Source of the DNA: Opitutus terrae PB90-1
Lineage (GTDB): Bacteria > Verrucomicrobiota > Verrucomicrobiia > Opitutales > Opitutaceae
Direction of reading: 5' to 3'
DNA length: 64,000 bases
NCBI RefSeq assembly: GCF_000019965.1
Contig: NC_010571.1
Span: forward strand, 124,001 to 188,000
A model generated the notes under the pieces. The model was given only the letters and a program-made list of their open reading frames with translations, was not told the origin of the DNA and ran no database searches. Of this stretch, positions 29,742 through 38,611 are shown piece by piece. Each line of letters begins with the position of its first letter. Positions within the stretch are counted from its first letter, which is position 1. The translations under genes were made by a program, and so were the position numbers.

Positions 29742-31586
29742 ATGCTCCCCATCCGCTGGTTTCTCGCGTTACTCGCAGTTTTCCTCGCGGTCGCCGGTCT
29801 CGACCTCTGGTTCTCGCAAACCGGCGCGCGTCCCAGCTCTGCGACCGGCGAAGAGCGGCTCGACGGGGCGGCGTTCCTCGCGGCCGCGAACGCTGGCGAG
29901 CTCCGCGAGGGCCACATCGTTTACCGCGCGAACAGCACCGGACTCGCTGACCTCCACGCGCAGCGGAAGGGCGCCGCCGGAGCCGGAGCCACGCACGTAC
30001 GCGCCACGGCGCGACTGACCGATGCGGAAGTCACGGCTTTGCGTACGCAGCATTTTGCAGAGGACGATCCGGTCAGCTACGCCGCCGCGCGCGCGGTCAG
30101 CGCCCGGGAGCGGACCGCGAGCATTGTCCATGCGATCGTGCATCCGCTCGGGCTGATCACCTTGATCGTCGGAATTCTCTTCGTGGTGCAGCGCTACGCC
30201 GGCCGGTTCACCGCGTTTTCCGCGCAGCGGCTGCGGCCCGTCACCTCCGGCGTGAGTTTCTCGTCGGTGGCCGGCTGCGACGAAGCGAAGGACGAGGTCT
30301 ACGAGGTTGTTGAGTTCCTCCGCGATCCCGCGCGTTTCCGGCAGACCGGCGGTCGGATGCCCAAAGGTGTGCTGCTCGTGGGTCCTCCCGGCACGGGCAA
30401 AACCATGCTCGCCAAGGCCGTCGCCGGCGAGGCGCGCGCGAATTTCTACAGTCTCAGCGGTTCCGACTTCGTCGAGCTCTACGTGGGCGTGGGCGCGTCG
30501 CGCGTTCGCTCGCTGTTCAAGAAGGCGCGGGAGACGGCGCCCAGCATTATCTTCATCGACGAGATCGATGCCATCGGCCGCCAGCGCTCCGCGGCGGAAT
30601 CCGGCGGCGCGCAGCAGGAGCACGACCAGACGCTCAACGCGCTGCTCGTCGCGATGGACGGTTTTGATTCCGACGACGCGGTGGTCGTATTCGGCGCCAC
30701 CAACCGACCGGATACCATGGATCGCGCGCTGCTGCGGCCGGGGCGCTTCGATCGTCAAGTTTCCGTGGGCCTGCCCGACTTGCGCGGGCGACTCGCGATC
30801 CTGCAGGTTCATGCCGGGAGCGTAAAGCTGGACCCCAGTGTGGATCTGCAGGAAATCGCGAAGGCCACGCCCGGCTTCTCCGGGGCTGACCTCGCGAATC
30901 TGCTTAACGAAGGCGCCATTCACGCCGCGCGGCACCGCCGCGCGACGATCCTTCATTCCGATCTCGATGAAGCGCGCGACAAGATCAACTGGGGCCGCGA
31001 AACCCGGCGGGTGATGACCGTGCAGGACAAGGCCGTGATCGCGTACCACGAAGCCGGGCACGCGCTGATGCAGGTGTTGTCCGGCGAGGACGTGGTGCGC
31101 GTGCAGAAGGTGACGATCATCCCGCGCGGCCGGTCGCTGGGCAGCACGCACTTCACGCCGGAACGCGACCTGTTCAACTACTCACAGCCGCAACTCATCG
31201 CCAAGCTGCGCTGCCTGATGGCGGGCCGGGTGGCGGAGGAAATCGCGTTGGGCAGCATCACCAGTGGCGCGTCCGGCGACATTCAGGAGGCGACCAAGAC
31301 GGCGCGACAGATGGTGCTCGAATGGGGCATGTCGCCGCTGGGCTTCATGGCGCTGTCGCGTCCCGACGGCGACGAACCGCTGGCGAGCCCGCAGACTTTC
31401 CACGAGGCCGAGCGTCACGTACGCGCGTTGCTCGACGAGAACTACGCCGCGACCACGCGCGCGCTGACCACGCACCGCGCCGCGCTCGATGCCATCGCCG
31501 ACGAACTGATCCGCTGCGAAACGATCCTCGGCAACGATGTCCGGCGTATCGCCGCGCAACACCCGCCGTCCGCGCTCGCGGGGTAA
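29742..31586 (+). CDS. ftsH: FtsH-family AAA+ zinc metalloprotease, 614 aa
   Basis: The order is typical of FtsH: membrane helix (residues 4-22), periplasmic segment, second helix (about 133-149), AAA+ ATPase with Walker A GPPGTGKT (214-221) and Walker B IIFIDEID (269-276), second region of homology [18 protein letters not shown], then the zinc protease HEAGH (436-440) with the third ligand Asp in [11 protein letters not shown] (513). All catalytic residues are present, so it is probably an active hexameric membrane protease. The periplasmic part is Ala/Arg-rich and poorly conserved. As a paralogue outside the usual tilS/folP context it may serve a specialised role. The gene is convergent with the S9 peptidase. 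Confidence 0.9.
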   Translation: MLPIRWFLALLAVFLAVAGLDLWFSQTGARPSSATGEERLDGAAFLAAANAGELREGHIVYRANSTGLADLHAQRKGAAGAGATHVRATARLTDAEVTALRTQHFAEDDPVSYAAARAVSARERTASIVHAIVHPLGLITLIVGILFVVQRYAGRFTAFSAQRLRPVTSGVSFSSVAGCDEAKDEVYEVVEFLRDPARFRQTGGRMPKGVLLVGPPGTGKTMLAKAVAGEARANFYSLSGSDFVELYVGVGASRVRSLFKKARETAPSIIFIDEIDAIGRQRSAAESGGAQQEHDQTLNALLVAMDGFDSDDAVVVFGATNRPDTMDRALLRPGRFDRQVSVGLPDLRGRLAILQVHAGSVKLDPSVDLQEIAKATPGFSGADLANLLNEGAIHAARHRRATILHSDLDEARDKINWGRETRRVMTVQDKAVIAYHEAGHALMQVLSGEDVVRVQKVTIIPRGRSLGSTHFTPERDLFNYSQPQLIAKLRCLMAGRVAEEIALGSITSGASGDIQEATKTARQMVLEWGMSPLGFMALSRPDGDEPLASPQTFHEAERHVRALLDENYAATTRALTTHRAALDAIADELIRCETILGNDVRRIAAQHPPSALAG

Positions 31587-31622
31587 GTTCACCGCGCCTG
31601 CATCGACTTTGCGACCGCTCGA

Positions 31623-33656
31623 CTACGGCGTCGCCGCCGCGGCGGTGCGCGGCCCGAGGTTCTTCGCGAGGAACGCTTCGACGCGGGAGTAGAGTTCCAC
31701 CTGGTTCTTCAGGTGACCCATCCCATGGCCTTCGCCGCTGATCAGCAGCACCTCGTGCGGCACGTGATGTTTTTCAAGTTCGTCGATCAGGCGCTTTGAC
31801 TCGCCGACGCTCGCCACAGGATCGTCTTTGCCATGCGAGACGAACACCGGAACCTTGATGTTCTCGACGTGGCGCGCCGGTGAGATCGCGTCGAATTTCT
31901 CCTGCTGTTTTTTCGGATCGCCCAGCCGGCGCTTCATGTAGGCATAGCGGCCGCTGGTGTATTGATCGTATTTCGCATCCTTCAACACCTGCTCCCAATC
32001 GAACACGCCTGCGATCGTGACGGCGCAGCGGTAGAGCGCGGGCTCGTGCACGACGCCGCACAACGCGAGGTACGCGCCAAACGATCCGCCCATGATCGCG
32101 ATCCGCTCGGGATCGATCAGCCCCGTCGCCAGCACCGCCTTTGTCGCATCGGTGACGTCGTGGTGCATTTTGAGGAAGTCGTATTTGTCCTCCTCCGGGA
32201 AACGCCAGTCGTAGCCCGGGGAACCGCGATAATTGGGCTGCAGGACCGCGTAGCCGCGGCTGGCGAGATACTGGACTTCAGAGTTGAAGCCCCACGCGTC
32301 GCGCACCCACGGCCCGCCATGCGGCAGCACGATCAGCGGCACGCGGTTCGTCTTGGACGCGCCAGCCGGCAGCGTCACATACGCGTCGAGCTTGACGCCA
32401 TCGCGCGCCTTGAACGCCATCACGTTCATCGGCTGCATCCGCGCCGGATCGATCCACGGCGCAGAGTTCTTGATCAATCCCACCGTGCGCTGCTCGAGGT
32501 TGACCCAGTGATAGATCGCCGGCTGACGGTCGGATAACGTTTCCACCAGCAGCCGGCCGGAATTGTCCACGTCGCGAATCCGCACCACCACGCCCGGGAA
32601 GCGAGCTTCGAGCATTTTCTGAATCGCCCGATAGCCCTCGTCGAACCACATCGTCGTCGGGCCGCCGCGATCATACATCGCGCCGACGATCCGGCGCGAA
32701 CGGCGATCGCGGAACACCCAGCCGTCGAAATCGTAGGCTTTGTCCTGCACCAGTGTCTCGCCGAGAGTGCCGGTGCCCGCGTCCATGAAGCGCAGCGCCC
32801 GCGGTTTGCCTTCCTCACGCGGGGCAAGCACGACGATTTCCCCCGGCTTTTCTCCGCTGCCAACGATTTCGATCTGATCCAGATCGACCGGGCACTTCTC
32901 CCAGCTGTCGCCGTTCAACCGATGCATCGTTTGATAGCCGTCGGCAAAGGTGAACGCGAACGCCAATTCGCCATCGCGATCGGCCATGTAACCGGAGCCC
33001 ATGCCGCCCTTCGGCACCCCGTAGTGCTTCATCACATGGCGGTCGTTGTTGTCCCGCGTCTGCACGACATCCGACCATTCGGTGCGTGCCGAGCGCAGAT
33101 TGACGAGCGTCCCCGTGCGCAGGTCGGTGTTGATCTCACCCACCCCGAGATCGCGACCGTCCTCGAGATCCGAGCTCATCCAAACCAGCGGGCGCAACCG
33201 ATTCCGCTCCGGAATCGAGACCAGCCGCGCACCGCAATACTGCAGCAGCGGATAGCTGTCCTTCAGCTGGCCCACGTTGCCAGCGAGCATGCCCATGCCG
33301 TAAAGCTTTTCGCTCGCGATCAGGTAGATCAGCCGCGTGTCGTTCAGCCAGTTGAAGTAATAGATGTCCTTGTCGCCAAAACCATGGACCACCTCGATGG
33401 TCTTGGTTTCGAGTTCGGTCACCAGCAGGTCGTGCCGGTCCCGGCCGACGGTGACGAGCGCGGCGATGTGCGTGCCGGAGGGATTGAGCGCGGGCGCCTG
33501 CAGCAAGCGGGGCCGGAAGAAATCCATGATCGGGATCTCCTCGGTCGCGGGCACGGGCGTCACGCGCTCCAAATCGATTTTTTCGCGCGCGCCGAAAGCA
33601 ACCGCGGCGCTGGCGAGCATCCAGACACAACTCCGGCGTAATGTCGTCAGGGGCAT
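31623..33656 (-). CDS. S9 family (prolyl oligopeptidase type) peptidase, exported, 677 aa
   Basis: An N-terminal signal peptide (MPLTTLRRSCVWMLASAAVA) is followed by a beta-propeller-like region (about 45-410) and an alpha/beta hydrolase domain. The catalytic serine is Ser525 in IMGGSFGAYL, with Asp612 (HGKDDPV) and His644 (GEGHGM). LPHGGPWVRDAWGFNSEVQY supplies the oxyanion strand. This is the acylaminoacyl-peptidase/dipeptidyl-peptidase branch of S9, probably cleaving peptides in the periplasm. The start at 33656 is chosen at the signal peptide; 19 upstream codons lack support. It is convergent with the FtsH paralogue. Confidence 0.9.
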   Translation of the reverse strand: MPLTTLRRSCVWMLASAAVAFGAREKIDLERVTPVPATEEIPIMDFFRPRLLQAPALNPSGTHIAALVTVGRDRHDLLVTELETKTIEVVHGFGDKDIYYFNWLNDTRLIYLIASEKLYGMGMLAGNVGQLKDSYPLLQYCGARLVSIPERNRLRPLVWMSSDLEDGRDLGVGEINTDLRTGTLVNLRSARTEWSDVVQTRDNNDRHVMKHYGVPKGGMGSGYMADRDGELAFAFTFADGYQTMHRLNGDSWEKCPVDLDQIEIVGSGEKPGEIVVLAPREEGKPRALRFMDAGTGTLGETLVQDKAYDFDGWVFRDRRSRRIVGAMYDRGGPTTMWFDEGYRAIQKMLEARFPGVVVRIRDVDNSGRLLVETLSDRQPAIYHWVNLEQRTVGLIKNSAPWIDPARMQPMNVMAFKARDGVKLDAYVTLPAGASKTNRVPLIVLPHGGPWVRDAWGFNSEVQYLASRGYAVLQPNYRGSPGYDWRFPEEDKYDFLKMHHDVTDATKAVLATGLIDPERIAIMGGSFGAYLALCGVVHEPALYRCAVTIAGVFDWEQVLKDAKYDQYTSGRYAYMKRRLGDPKKQQEKFDAISPARHVENIKVPVFVSHGKDDPVASVGESKRLIDELEKHHVPHEVLLISGEGHGMGHLKNQVELYSRVEAFLAKNLGPRTAAAATP

Positions 33657-33762
33657 GGCAAATGAATCTGGCTGCGTCCCACTCGGCGGGGGTGAACCGG
33701 GAACGCGCGCCAAGGCTCGTCCGCGCGACGGCGAAAAACGAGCCGAAATTTCATCCGCGCAC

Positions 33763-33996
33763 TCAGCGATCGCGCGGCGAAAGATTTTCCACGACGGCGC
33801 CCGTCGACTGCCGCACCCGCTCGATCGCCTCGAGACACGCCGCTTCGGTGGGATAAGCCTCTCCCTGCGCCAGCTTCTCGTTCTCGGTCGTCTTCAGATG
33901 CCAATACCACAGCCGATTCAGCGATGACCGCCAGTATTCAAACTTCACGGCCACCGTGAGCAGAACCTGATCGCAACTCTGTTCGGCCTCGGTCAT
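33763..33996 (-). CDS. DUF1508 (YegP-type) small protein, 77 aa
   Basis: A single YegP-like unit is seen: FEYWRSSLNRLWYWHLKTTE, then EKLAQGEAYPTEAACLEAIE, the pattern (W/Y)xWxLxxxNGxxIAxSExYxxxxxxxxxIxxV of DUF1508. Function is unknown; the family is often stress-associated. The start at 33996 is used because the longer frame reads a basic, non-family leader. A conspicuous AT-rich palindrome (CGTAAATTTACG) lies 53 bp upstream and is shared with the gene at 54976-55785. Confidence 0.8.
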   Translation of the reverse strand: MTEAEQSCDQVLLTVAVKFEYWRSSLNRLWYWHLKTTENEKLAQGEAYPTEAACLEAIERVRQSTGAVVENLSPRDR

Positions 33997-34046
33997 AGGT
34001 AACCGCTTAGGCAAGCCATCCCCGGCAAAACCGAAACCGTATTTAT

Positions 34047-34062
34047 TACGTAAATTTACGCG
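34047..34062. promoter_or_regulatory. AT-rich palindrome, shared with 55845-55860
   Basis: TACGTAAATTTACGCG; the core CGTAAATTTACG (34049-34060) is a perfect 12-bp palindrome, 53 bp before the start of the leftward DUF1508 gene. TAATAAAT next to it on the minus strand could be a -10 element, placing the palindrome where a regulator would act. The same 16-mer occurs inverted at 55845-55860. Confidence 0.5.
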
Positions 34063-34082
34063 CCGTCGGAACACGCGTTATA

Positions 34083-35003
34083 TCAAGGCGACGTTGGCAC
34101 CAGCGCGGCGGGAACCTTGCCTTCCTGTTCGGGCGAACTCTCGGGCGCGACAATCGGAATCCGGGGCTGCCAGCGTTCCCATTCTTTATCAGGCTCCCGG
34201 CTCAACGGAAACACCGTGCCGTCCTCCGCTTCCGGCGCCAGTTCTCCGTCGGGTGTGGCGAAGGCCGCGCCGCCGCTGAACAAGGCCTCGAGCGAGGTGC
34301 TCTTCAGCTCCGCGCCAAAGAGTCCCATCTTGAAACTCGGTCCGCCCGCGACCCAAAACCGCGAGTTCTTGCGCACGAGCGCGACATAAGGCGTCTGCAC
34401 GCGAATCCGGATGAGCACCGAGGCTGCGTCGTCCGCCAACCGGCTGGTCTCAACCATACCTACTTTCATCTCGCGGTAGTAAACCGGTGCACCGGGGGCG
34501 AGGGAATGCAGCCGGTCGCTCTGCAACAGGAAAGCGCGACCGGCCGCGACGTTCTCCTCGGGCGGCGGACGCGTCAGCCCGACGAAATGCGTCGCGGCCG
34601 GACCTTGCCCCGGTTGCAGGCTGATCCGCGCGCCGGTGAACAACGTGTCCAGTCCGCGCACCCCCGAAAACCCGATCTCCGGCCGCGCCACCCAAAACAC
34701 GGTGCCCGTGCGCGCGACGCCCGCCGCGTCGCGACGCAGCCGTGCGGTGACGGTCACGCGGTCCAAGTCCGGCGCCAACTCCACCGCAGTGACGCTGCCG
34801 ATTTCGACGCCCCGGAATTCGACTTTCGTTTTCCCGGGTTCGAGCCCCGCTCCGGTGGCAAATTCGATCGTGATCTCCGGCCCGCGGGCCCGAAGCTCGC
34901 GGAACACCATCCAGCCGCCGACCGCCAGCGCGATCAGCGGCACCACCCAGACCAAGGGCAGCGCGGGACGACGCGAAATGTTTGGGGCCGGCAGTACGCT
35001 CAT
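34083..35003 (-). CDS. pqiB: MCE-domain protein, PqiB-like (two MCE repeats), 306 aa
   Basis: This is an envelope lipid-transport protein. One membrane anchor (PLVWVVPLIALAVGGWMVF) is followed by an MCE domain with ITIEFATGAGLEPGKTKVEF and a second with APVYYREMKVGMVETSRLA, joined by a linker. Escherichia coli PqiB has three MCE domains (about 546 aa), so this is a reduced version. It is last in the operon pqiA-pqiA-pqiB and overlaps the upstream stop (ATGA). It probably forms part of a tunnel carrying phospholipid between the membranes. It starts at the ATG at 35003; the longer frame is antisense-like. Confidence 0.85.
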   Translation of the reverse strand: MSVLPAPNISRRPALPLVWVVPLIALAVGGWMVFRELRARGPEITIEFATGAGLEPGKTKVEFRGVEIGSVTAVELAPDLDRVTVTARLRRDAAGVARTGTVFWVARPEIGFSGVRGLDTLFTGARISLQPGQGPAATHFVGLTRPPPEENVAAGRAFLLQSDRLHSLAPGAPVYYREMKVGMVETSRLADDAASVLIRIRVQTPYVALVRKNSRFWVAGGPSFKMGLFGAELKSTSLEALFSGGAAFATPDGELAPEAEDGTVFPLSREPDKEWERWQPRIPIVAPESSPEQEGKVPAALVPTSP

Positions 35004-35536
35004 GATCGCATCCGTTCCAAGCGGGCTCGCGGCTCCCAGAAAACCGCGGGCGCGAACGCCCGCGTCGCCAGCATCGTCAGCACCACCGCCGCGGCGAAGG
35101 CGACGATGCCAGGTTCCGCCTCCGCATGCGCAAACAGACCGAACCGCACCACGCCGGTCAAAAATGCCGCGAGAAACACGTCGAGCATCGACCAGCGTCC
35201 AATGAAATCCAGCGCGCCATAGAGTCGCGTGAGCCGCCGGGCTCGCGCGCGTCCGACCGGCCGCCGCGCGGCGACGAGCAGCCAGCCCAGCCCGACGAGT
35301 TTCAGCACCGGAATGACGATACTCGCGAGGAAGACGATGGCCGCGAGCGGCCAGAGGCCGTCGTCCCATAGTGCTTTCGCGCCGGAGAAGATCGTGTCCG
35401 TGCGTTCTTCTCCGGCGTTGCTCGTGCTAAGCACCGGAAGCACGTTCGCCGGCACGAGCAAGATCGCCGCGGCGATCGCCAGGGCCGTCGCGCGCGCGAC
35501 GCTATGCCTTGCTGCGGGCGGATGGTCTGCGGTCAT
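35000..35536 (-). CDS. pqiA: PqiA-family membrane protein (second half-unit), 178 aa
   Basis: Four predicted membrane helices in the PqiA pattern: LAIAAAILLVPANVLPVLST, the conserved GLWPLAAIVFLASIVIPVLK block, DFIGRWSMLDVFLAAFLTGV and the last helix. Escherichia coli PqiA contains two such units in one chain; here they are separate genes. It overlaps the next gene (pqiB) by ATGA (35003-35000) and the previous pqiA unit by ATGA (35536-35533), so translation is coupled. It lacks the zinc ribbon of its partner. Confidence 0.9.
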   Translation of the reverse strand: MTADHPPAARHSVARATALAIAAAILLVPANVLPVLSTSNAGEERTDTIFSGAKALWDDGLWPLAAIVFLASIVIPVLKLVGLGWLLVAARRPVGRARARRLTRLYGALDFIGRWSMLDVFLAAFLTGVVRFGLFAHAEAEPGIVAFAAAVVLTMLATRAFAPAVFWEPRARLERMRS

Positions 35537-36240
35537 GCCGGCGCTCCTTCGGCCGCGTCCGATTCCGGGTGGCCGGTCGGATCCAGTTCAAAGCTCCGCC
35601 ACGCGAGCAGGAAGCTGAGCGACATTGCGACGTAGCACCAGAAGCCGGCACCGAGCCTGACGTTCACGACGGTGCCGAGCTTGGTGAACGCCACGAGCAC
35701 CGCGAGTACCTGCACTTCCGGCATCGCCCATTTCTCCAAGGCCTGCAGCGCGCGCCGCAATCCGGCGGGCTCGCCGCCGCTTCGTCGCGGGCCGCGCTTC
35801 GCCAGCAACGCGACGAGCAGCGCCAGCACGCCGATCGGCGCCACGACGCCACAGATCAGCACCCACACACCGAGCCAGTGCATCCCCTGCGCCCAGATTT
35901 CCTCGACGCCGGTGAACAACCGCGTGACGCGTTCGGCGCCGAATTTGTCCACCGTCACAAACGGCAGCAGCAGCGCCGCCGGCGCGAGCAGCAGTCCGGT
36001 GAGCGCATGCGCCAGCGCGGCGCTGCCGCCTGACGAGCGCGTGGCCAGCACGGACCCGCAGCGCACGCACTGCGCCCGTTCGCGCACCCGCAACCGCACC
36101 GTGCCATGCTCCTGTCCGCACAACGGACACACGAGCCGCCCCGGACCCAACGCCAGCCGTTCCGGCGCCACCCGGATTTGCGTCGATGCGAACGCCCGGG
36201 GCTTGCTGAGTCTCCAGAAAATCGGCGGTTCGAAGCGCAT
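35533..36240 (-). CDS. pqiA: PqiA-family membrane protein with zinc ribbon (first half-unit), 235 aa
   Basis: The N-terminal cytoplasmic part has a CPLCGQ...CVRCG zinc ribbon (four Cys), then four membrane helices in the PqiA pattern (LLLAPAALLLPFVTVD, MHWLGVWVLICGVVAPIGVL, KWAMPEVQVLAVLVAFTKLG, WCYVAMSLSFLLAWRSFELD). The GxW/KWAMPEVxVLAVLVAF motif matches the family. It is the first gene of the three-gene leftward operon with overlapping ATGA junctions. The start at 36240 directly precedes the ordered region; the preceding 35 codons are likely non-coding. The partners are pqiA (second unit) and pqiB. Confidence 0.9.
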   Translation of the reverse strand: MRFEPPIFWRLSKPRAFASTQIRVAPERLALGPGRLVCPLCGQEHGTVRLRVRERAQCVRCGSVLATRSSGGSAALAHALTGLLLAPAALLLPFVTVDKFGAERVTRLFTGVEEIWAQGMHWLGVWVLICGVVAPIGVLALLVALLAKRGPRRSGGEPAGLRRALQALEKWAMPEVQVLAVLVAFTKLGTVVNVRLGAGFWCYVAMSLSFLLAWRSFELDPTGHPESDAAEGAPA

Positions 36241-36429
36241 GGGAAGGGATACGGCGGGAGCGGTGGCGTCAGCACGGGGGCGCCACAGCGACCGTTTTGG
36301 TTTCATCCTGTTCCGCGGCCGCGCTTTCAAAGCCTGCAACGGCATGGCCCAGAGCCGGACGCCGGTTCAGGTTACGCCAACTCCCCCGCATCGTCGGAAC
36401 CCGCGCTGCGTCAAGCCGACCACTCTGCC

Positions 36430-38298
36430 ATGAACCTACCCCGCCTCGCCTCATTGTGCTGCGCGCTCCTGGTCGCCGGCGTGCTTCGCGCCGCGCCGCC
36501 TCCCGTCCACGTCTGGGAAAAACAGGAACTCACGTTCACCGCTGAGAAAACCTACGCGAATCCGTATCTCGAAGTGATCGTCTGGGTCGACTTGAAGGGG
36601 CCGGGGTTCGACAAACGGGTCTACGGTTTCTGGGACGGTGGTCAGACGTATCATTTGCGCCTGCTCGCCACCGCGTCGGGCGATTGGACGTGGACCAGCG
36701 GCTCGAACACCAACGATCCCGGGCTGTCCGGCAAAACCGGCTCGTTCACCGCCCTCGCCTGGACGGAGGCCGAGCTCAACGAAAACCCACTGCGCCGCGG
36801 CATGATTCGCGCCACCCCGAACGGCCACGCGCTCGAACATGCCGACGGCACGCCGTTCCTCGCGATCGGCGACACGTGGTATGCGGCCGGTGCGAATCGG
36901 TTTAAATGGTATGACGACGACACGCCGCGTCCGATCGGCCCCACCGCCGGTTTCAAGGACTACGTGCGCTACCGGAAAGCCCAAGGCTTCAACTGGGTGA
37001 ACATCATCGCCGCGTTTCCCAATTGGAAAACCGATGACAAGCCGTGGCGCTTCGTCATGCCCGACGGCACCACGATCCGCTCCGCGTGGGTGGAGTTCGG
37101 CACCGCCGCGCCCAGCAACGACGGTCGCGGCTCGGCCAAGAACATGGACAACGAGGGCGGCCGGCCGTTCTTTTTTCCCGGCAAGGTGCCGGGTTACGAG
37201 GACTACTTCCCCGACATGGACCGGATCAACCCGGAGTATTTCAAGTATGTGGATCGCAAGATCGACTACCTGAACGCGAACGGGTTCGTGCCGTTCATCG
37301 AAGTCTCGCGCCGTGACTCAGGGTTGTGCTGGAACAAGTATTACGACTGGCCCGACACCTACGTGCGCTACATCCAGTATGTCTGGTCGCGTTATCAGGC
37401 GAACATCACCGTGCTCAGCCCGGTGCATCTCGACATCATCGAGGAGACGGTCAGTCCCGACGACTACTCGAACGCAATCCGGATCGTGAAGGAGCGGTTC
37501 GGTCCGCCGCCCTACGGCACGCTGCTCTCGGCCAACGCGAATCCGTCAACGCTCGAGAACTGGGGTGAGAATTCCTGGGTCACGCTGCACCAGACTGGAA
37601 ACATGCGGGAGCATAACAATTATTGGTATCTCACCGAAATCTTTCAGCTGAAGAAGCCGATCCCCGGGATGAACGGCGAACCCTACTACGCCGGCTACAA
37701 GGACAATCGCGGCGCCGGTGCGGTGAACTACAAGCTGGGCGCCGAGGGCGGCACCGAGCGGGACAATCAGCTCTGCCGGTCGGGGCTCTACGGTTGCTTC
37801 CTTTCCGGCGGTTTCTCCGGGCACGTCTACGGCGCCGAGGGCATCTGGGGCGCCGACATCGAGCCCACCGCGCCGACGAAGATGTGGGACGCCTTCCAGT
37901 GGCGCTCGGGCGCCGAAGTGCAGCACCTCCGCACCTTCGCCTTCTCGATCGGCCGGCGCTACCAGGAGCTTGAGCCGCTGGCGGATCTCGTTTCGCCGAA
38001 CAAGACCCACCAGATTCTCAGCTACGACGGCTGGGCCTACTGCGCCCGCACACCCGACAAGGAAATCTTTCTGGTCTACTTCGAGCAAGGTTGCCCCCAG
38101 TCGCAGATCCGCGGAGCGCGGCTGAACAGCACCTACCGCGCGCAGTGGTTCGATCCGCGTGAAGGCACCTGGCATGACGCGGGCGACGGGCACGTGCAGG
38201 CCAGCAAGATCGGGGTCATCGAACTGCCAGACTTTCCCAGCGACACCGACTGGGGCTTGAAGCTCGTTTACGAGGGTCCCACGAAGCCGCGCTCGTAG
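36430..38298 (+). CDS. DUF5060-DUF4038-type glycoside hydrolase (apiosidase-like), secreted, 622 aa
   Basis: A signal peptide (residues 1-22) is followed by an N-terminal beta-sandwich of DUF5060 type (WEKQELTFTAEKTYANPYLE, with SGDWTWTSGSN), then an apiosidase-like TIM barrel (DUF4038; HADGTPFLAIGDTWYAAGAN, FNWVNIIAAFPNW) and a C-terminal beta domain (RTPDKEIFLVYFEQGCPQ) of the putative collagen-binding type. This is the GH140-like layout, acting on rhamnogalacturonan side chains or similar glycans. The acidic catalytic pair was not assigned; Glu/Asp in FIEVSRRD and LDIIEETVSP are candidates. It is divergent from the pqi operon. Confidence 0.8.
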   Translation: MNLPRLASLCCALLVAGVLRAAPPPVHVWEKQELTFTAEKTYANPYLEVIVWVDLKGPGFDKRVYGFWDGGQTYHLRLLATASGDWTWTSGSNTNDPGLSGKTGSFTALAWTEAELNENPLRRGMIRATPNGHALEHADGTPFLAIGDTWYAAGANRFKWYDDDTPRPIGPTAGFKDYVRYRKAQGFNWVNIIAAFPNWKTDDKPWRFVMPDGTTIRSAWVEFGTAAPSNDGRGSAKNMDNEGGRPFFFPGKVPGYEDYFPDMDRINPEYFKYVDRKIDYLNANGFVPFIEVSRRDSGLCWNKYYDWPDTYVRYIQYVWSRYQANITVLSPVHLDIIEETVSPDDYSNAIRIVKERFGPPPYGTLLSANANPSTLENWGENSWVTLHQTGNMREHNNYWYLTEIFQLKKPIPGMNGEPYYAGYKDNRGAGAVNYKLGAEGGTERDNQLCRSGLYGCFLSGGFSGHVYGAEGIWGADIEPTAPTKMWDAFQWRSGAEVQHLRTFAFSIGRRYQELEPLADLVSPNKTHQILSYDGWAYCARTPDKEIFLVYFEQGCPQSQIRGARLNSTYRAQWFDPREGTWHDAGDGHVQASKIGVIELPDFPSDTDWGLKLVYEGPTKPRS

Positions 38299-38611
38299 CA
38301 GGTCCGGCCGCCCGCGCGCCGCGTCGAGCCAGGGCGCGTTCTGGTGGCCAGAGAACGCTCCGCGCCGCGAGCACCTCGTCCCGCGGGGGCTGCTCCCTCC
38401 CTCGTCCTGCCTTCAGACGAGCGGCAAACCATCGCGTTTCCGATGCTTCACACCCTGCGGTTTTTGCCGATGCTGGAGCTGGCCAAATGCTGCGGAGAAA
38501 TTCCCAAATCGCGCGCAGGCATTTTTGGTGAGATTGGGCTAGTCTCCGGCCGGGTCACCACTCAATCTCCCCATCCCCGACCCCTGCGTTCTTCACCCCC
38601 GTTTTTCGGCC
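38299..38611. other. Intergenic region before the EF-G paralogue
   Basis: These 313 bp contain no convincing gene. A hairpin GCGTTCT...AGAACGC (38336-38358), 37 bp after the glycosidase stop, has no T-tract and is at best a weak terminator. The rest presumably holds the promoter and leader of the EF-G-like gene. The sequence just upstream of the ATG at 38612 has no clear ribosome-binding site. Confidence 0.4.
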
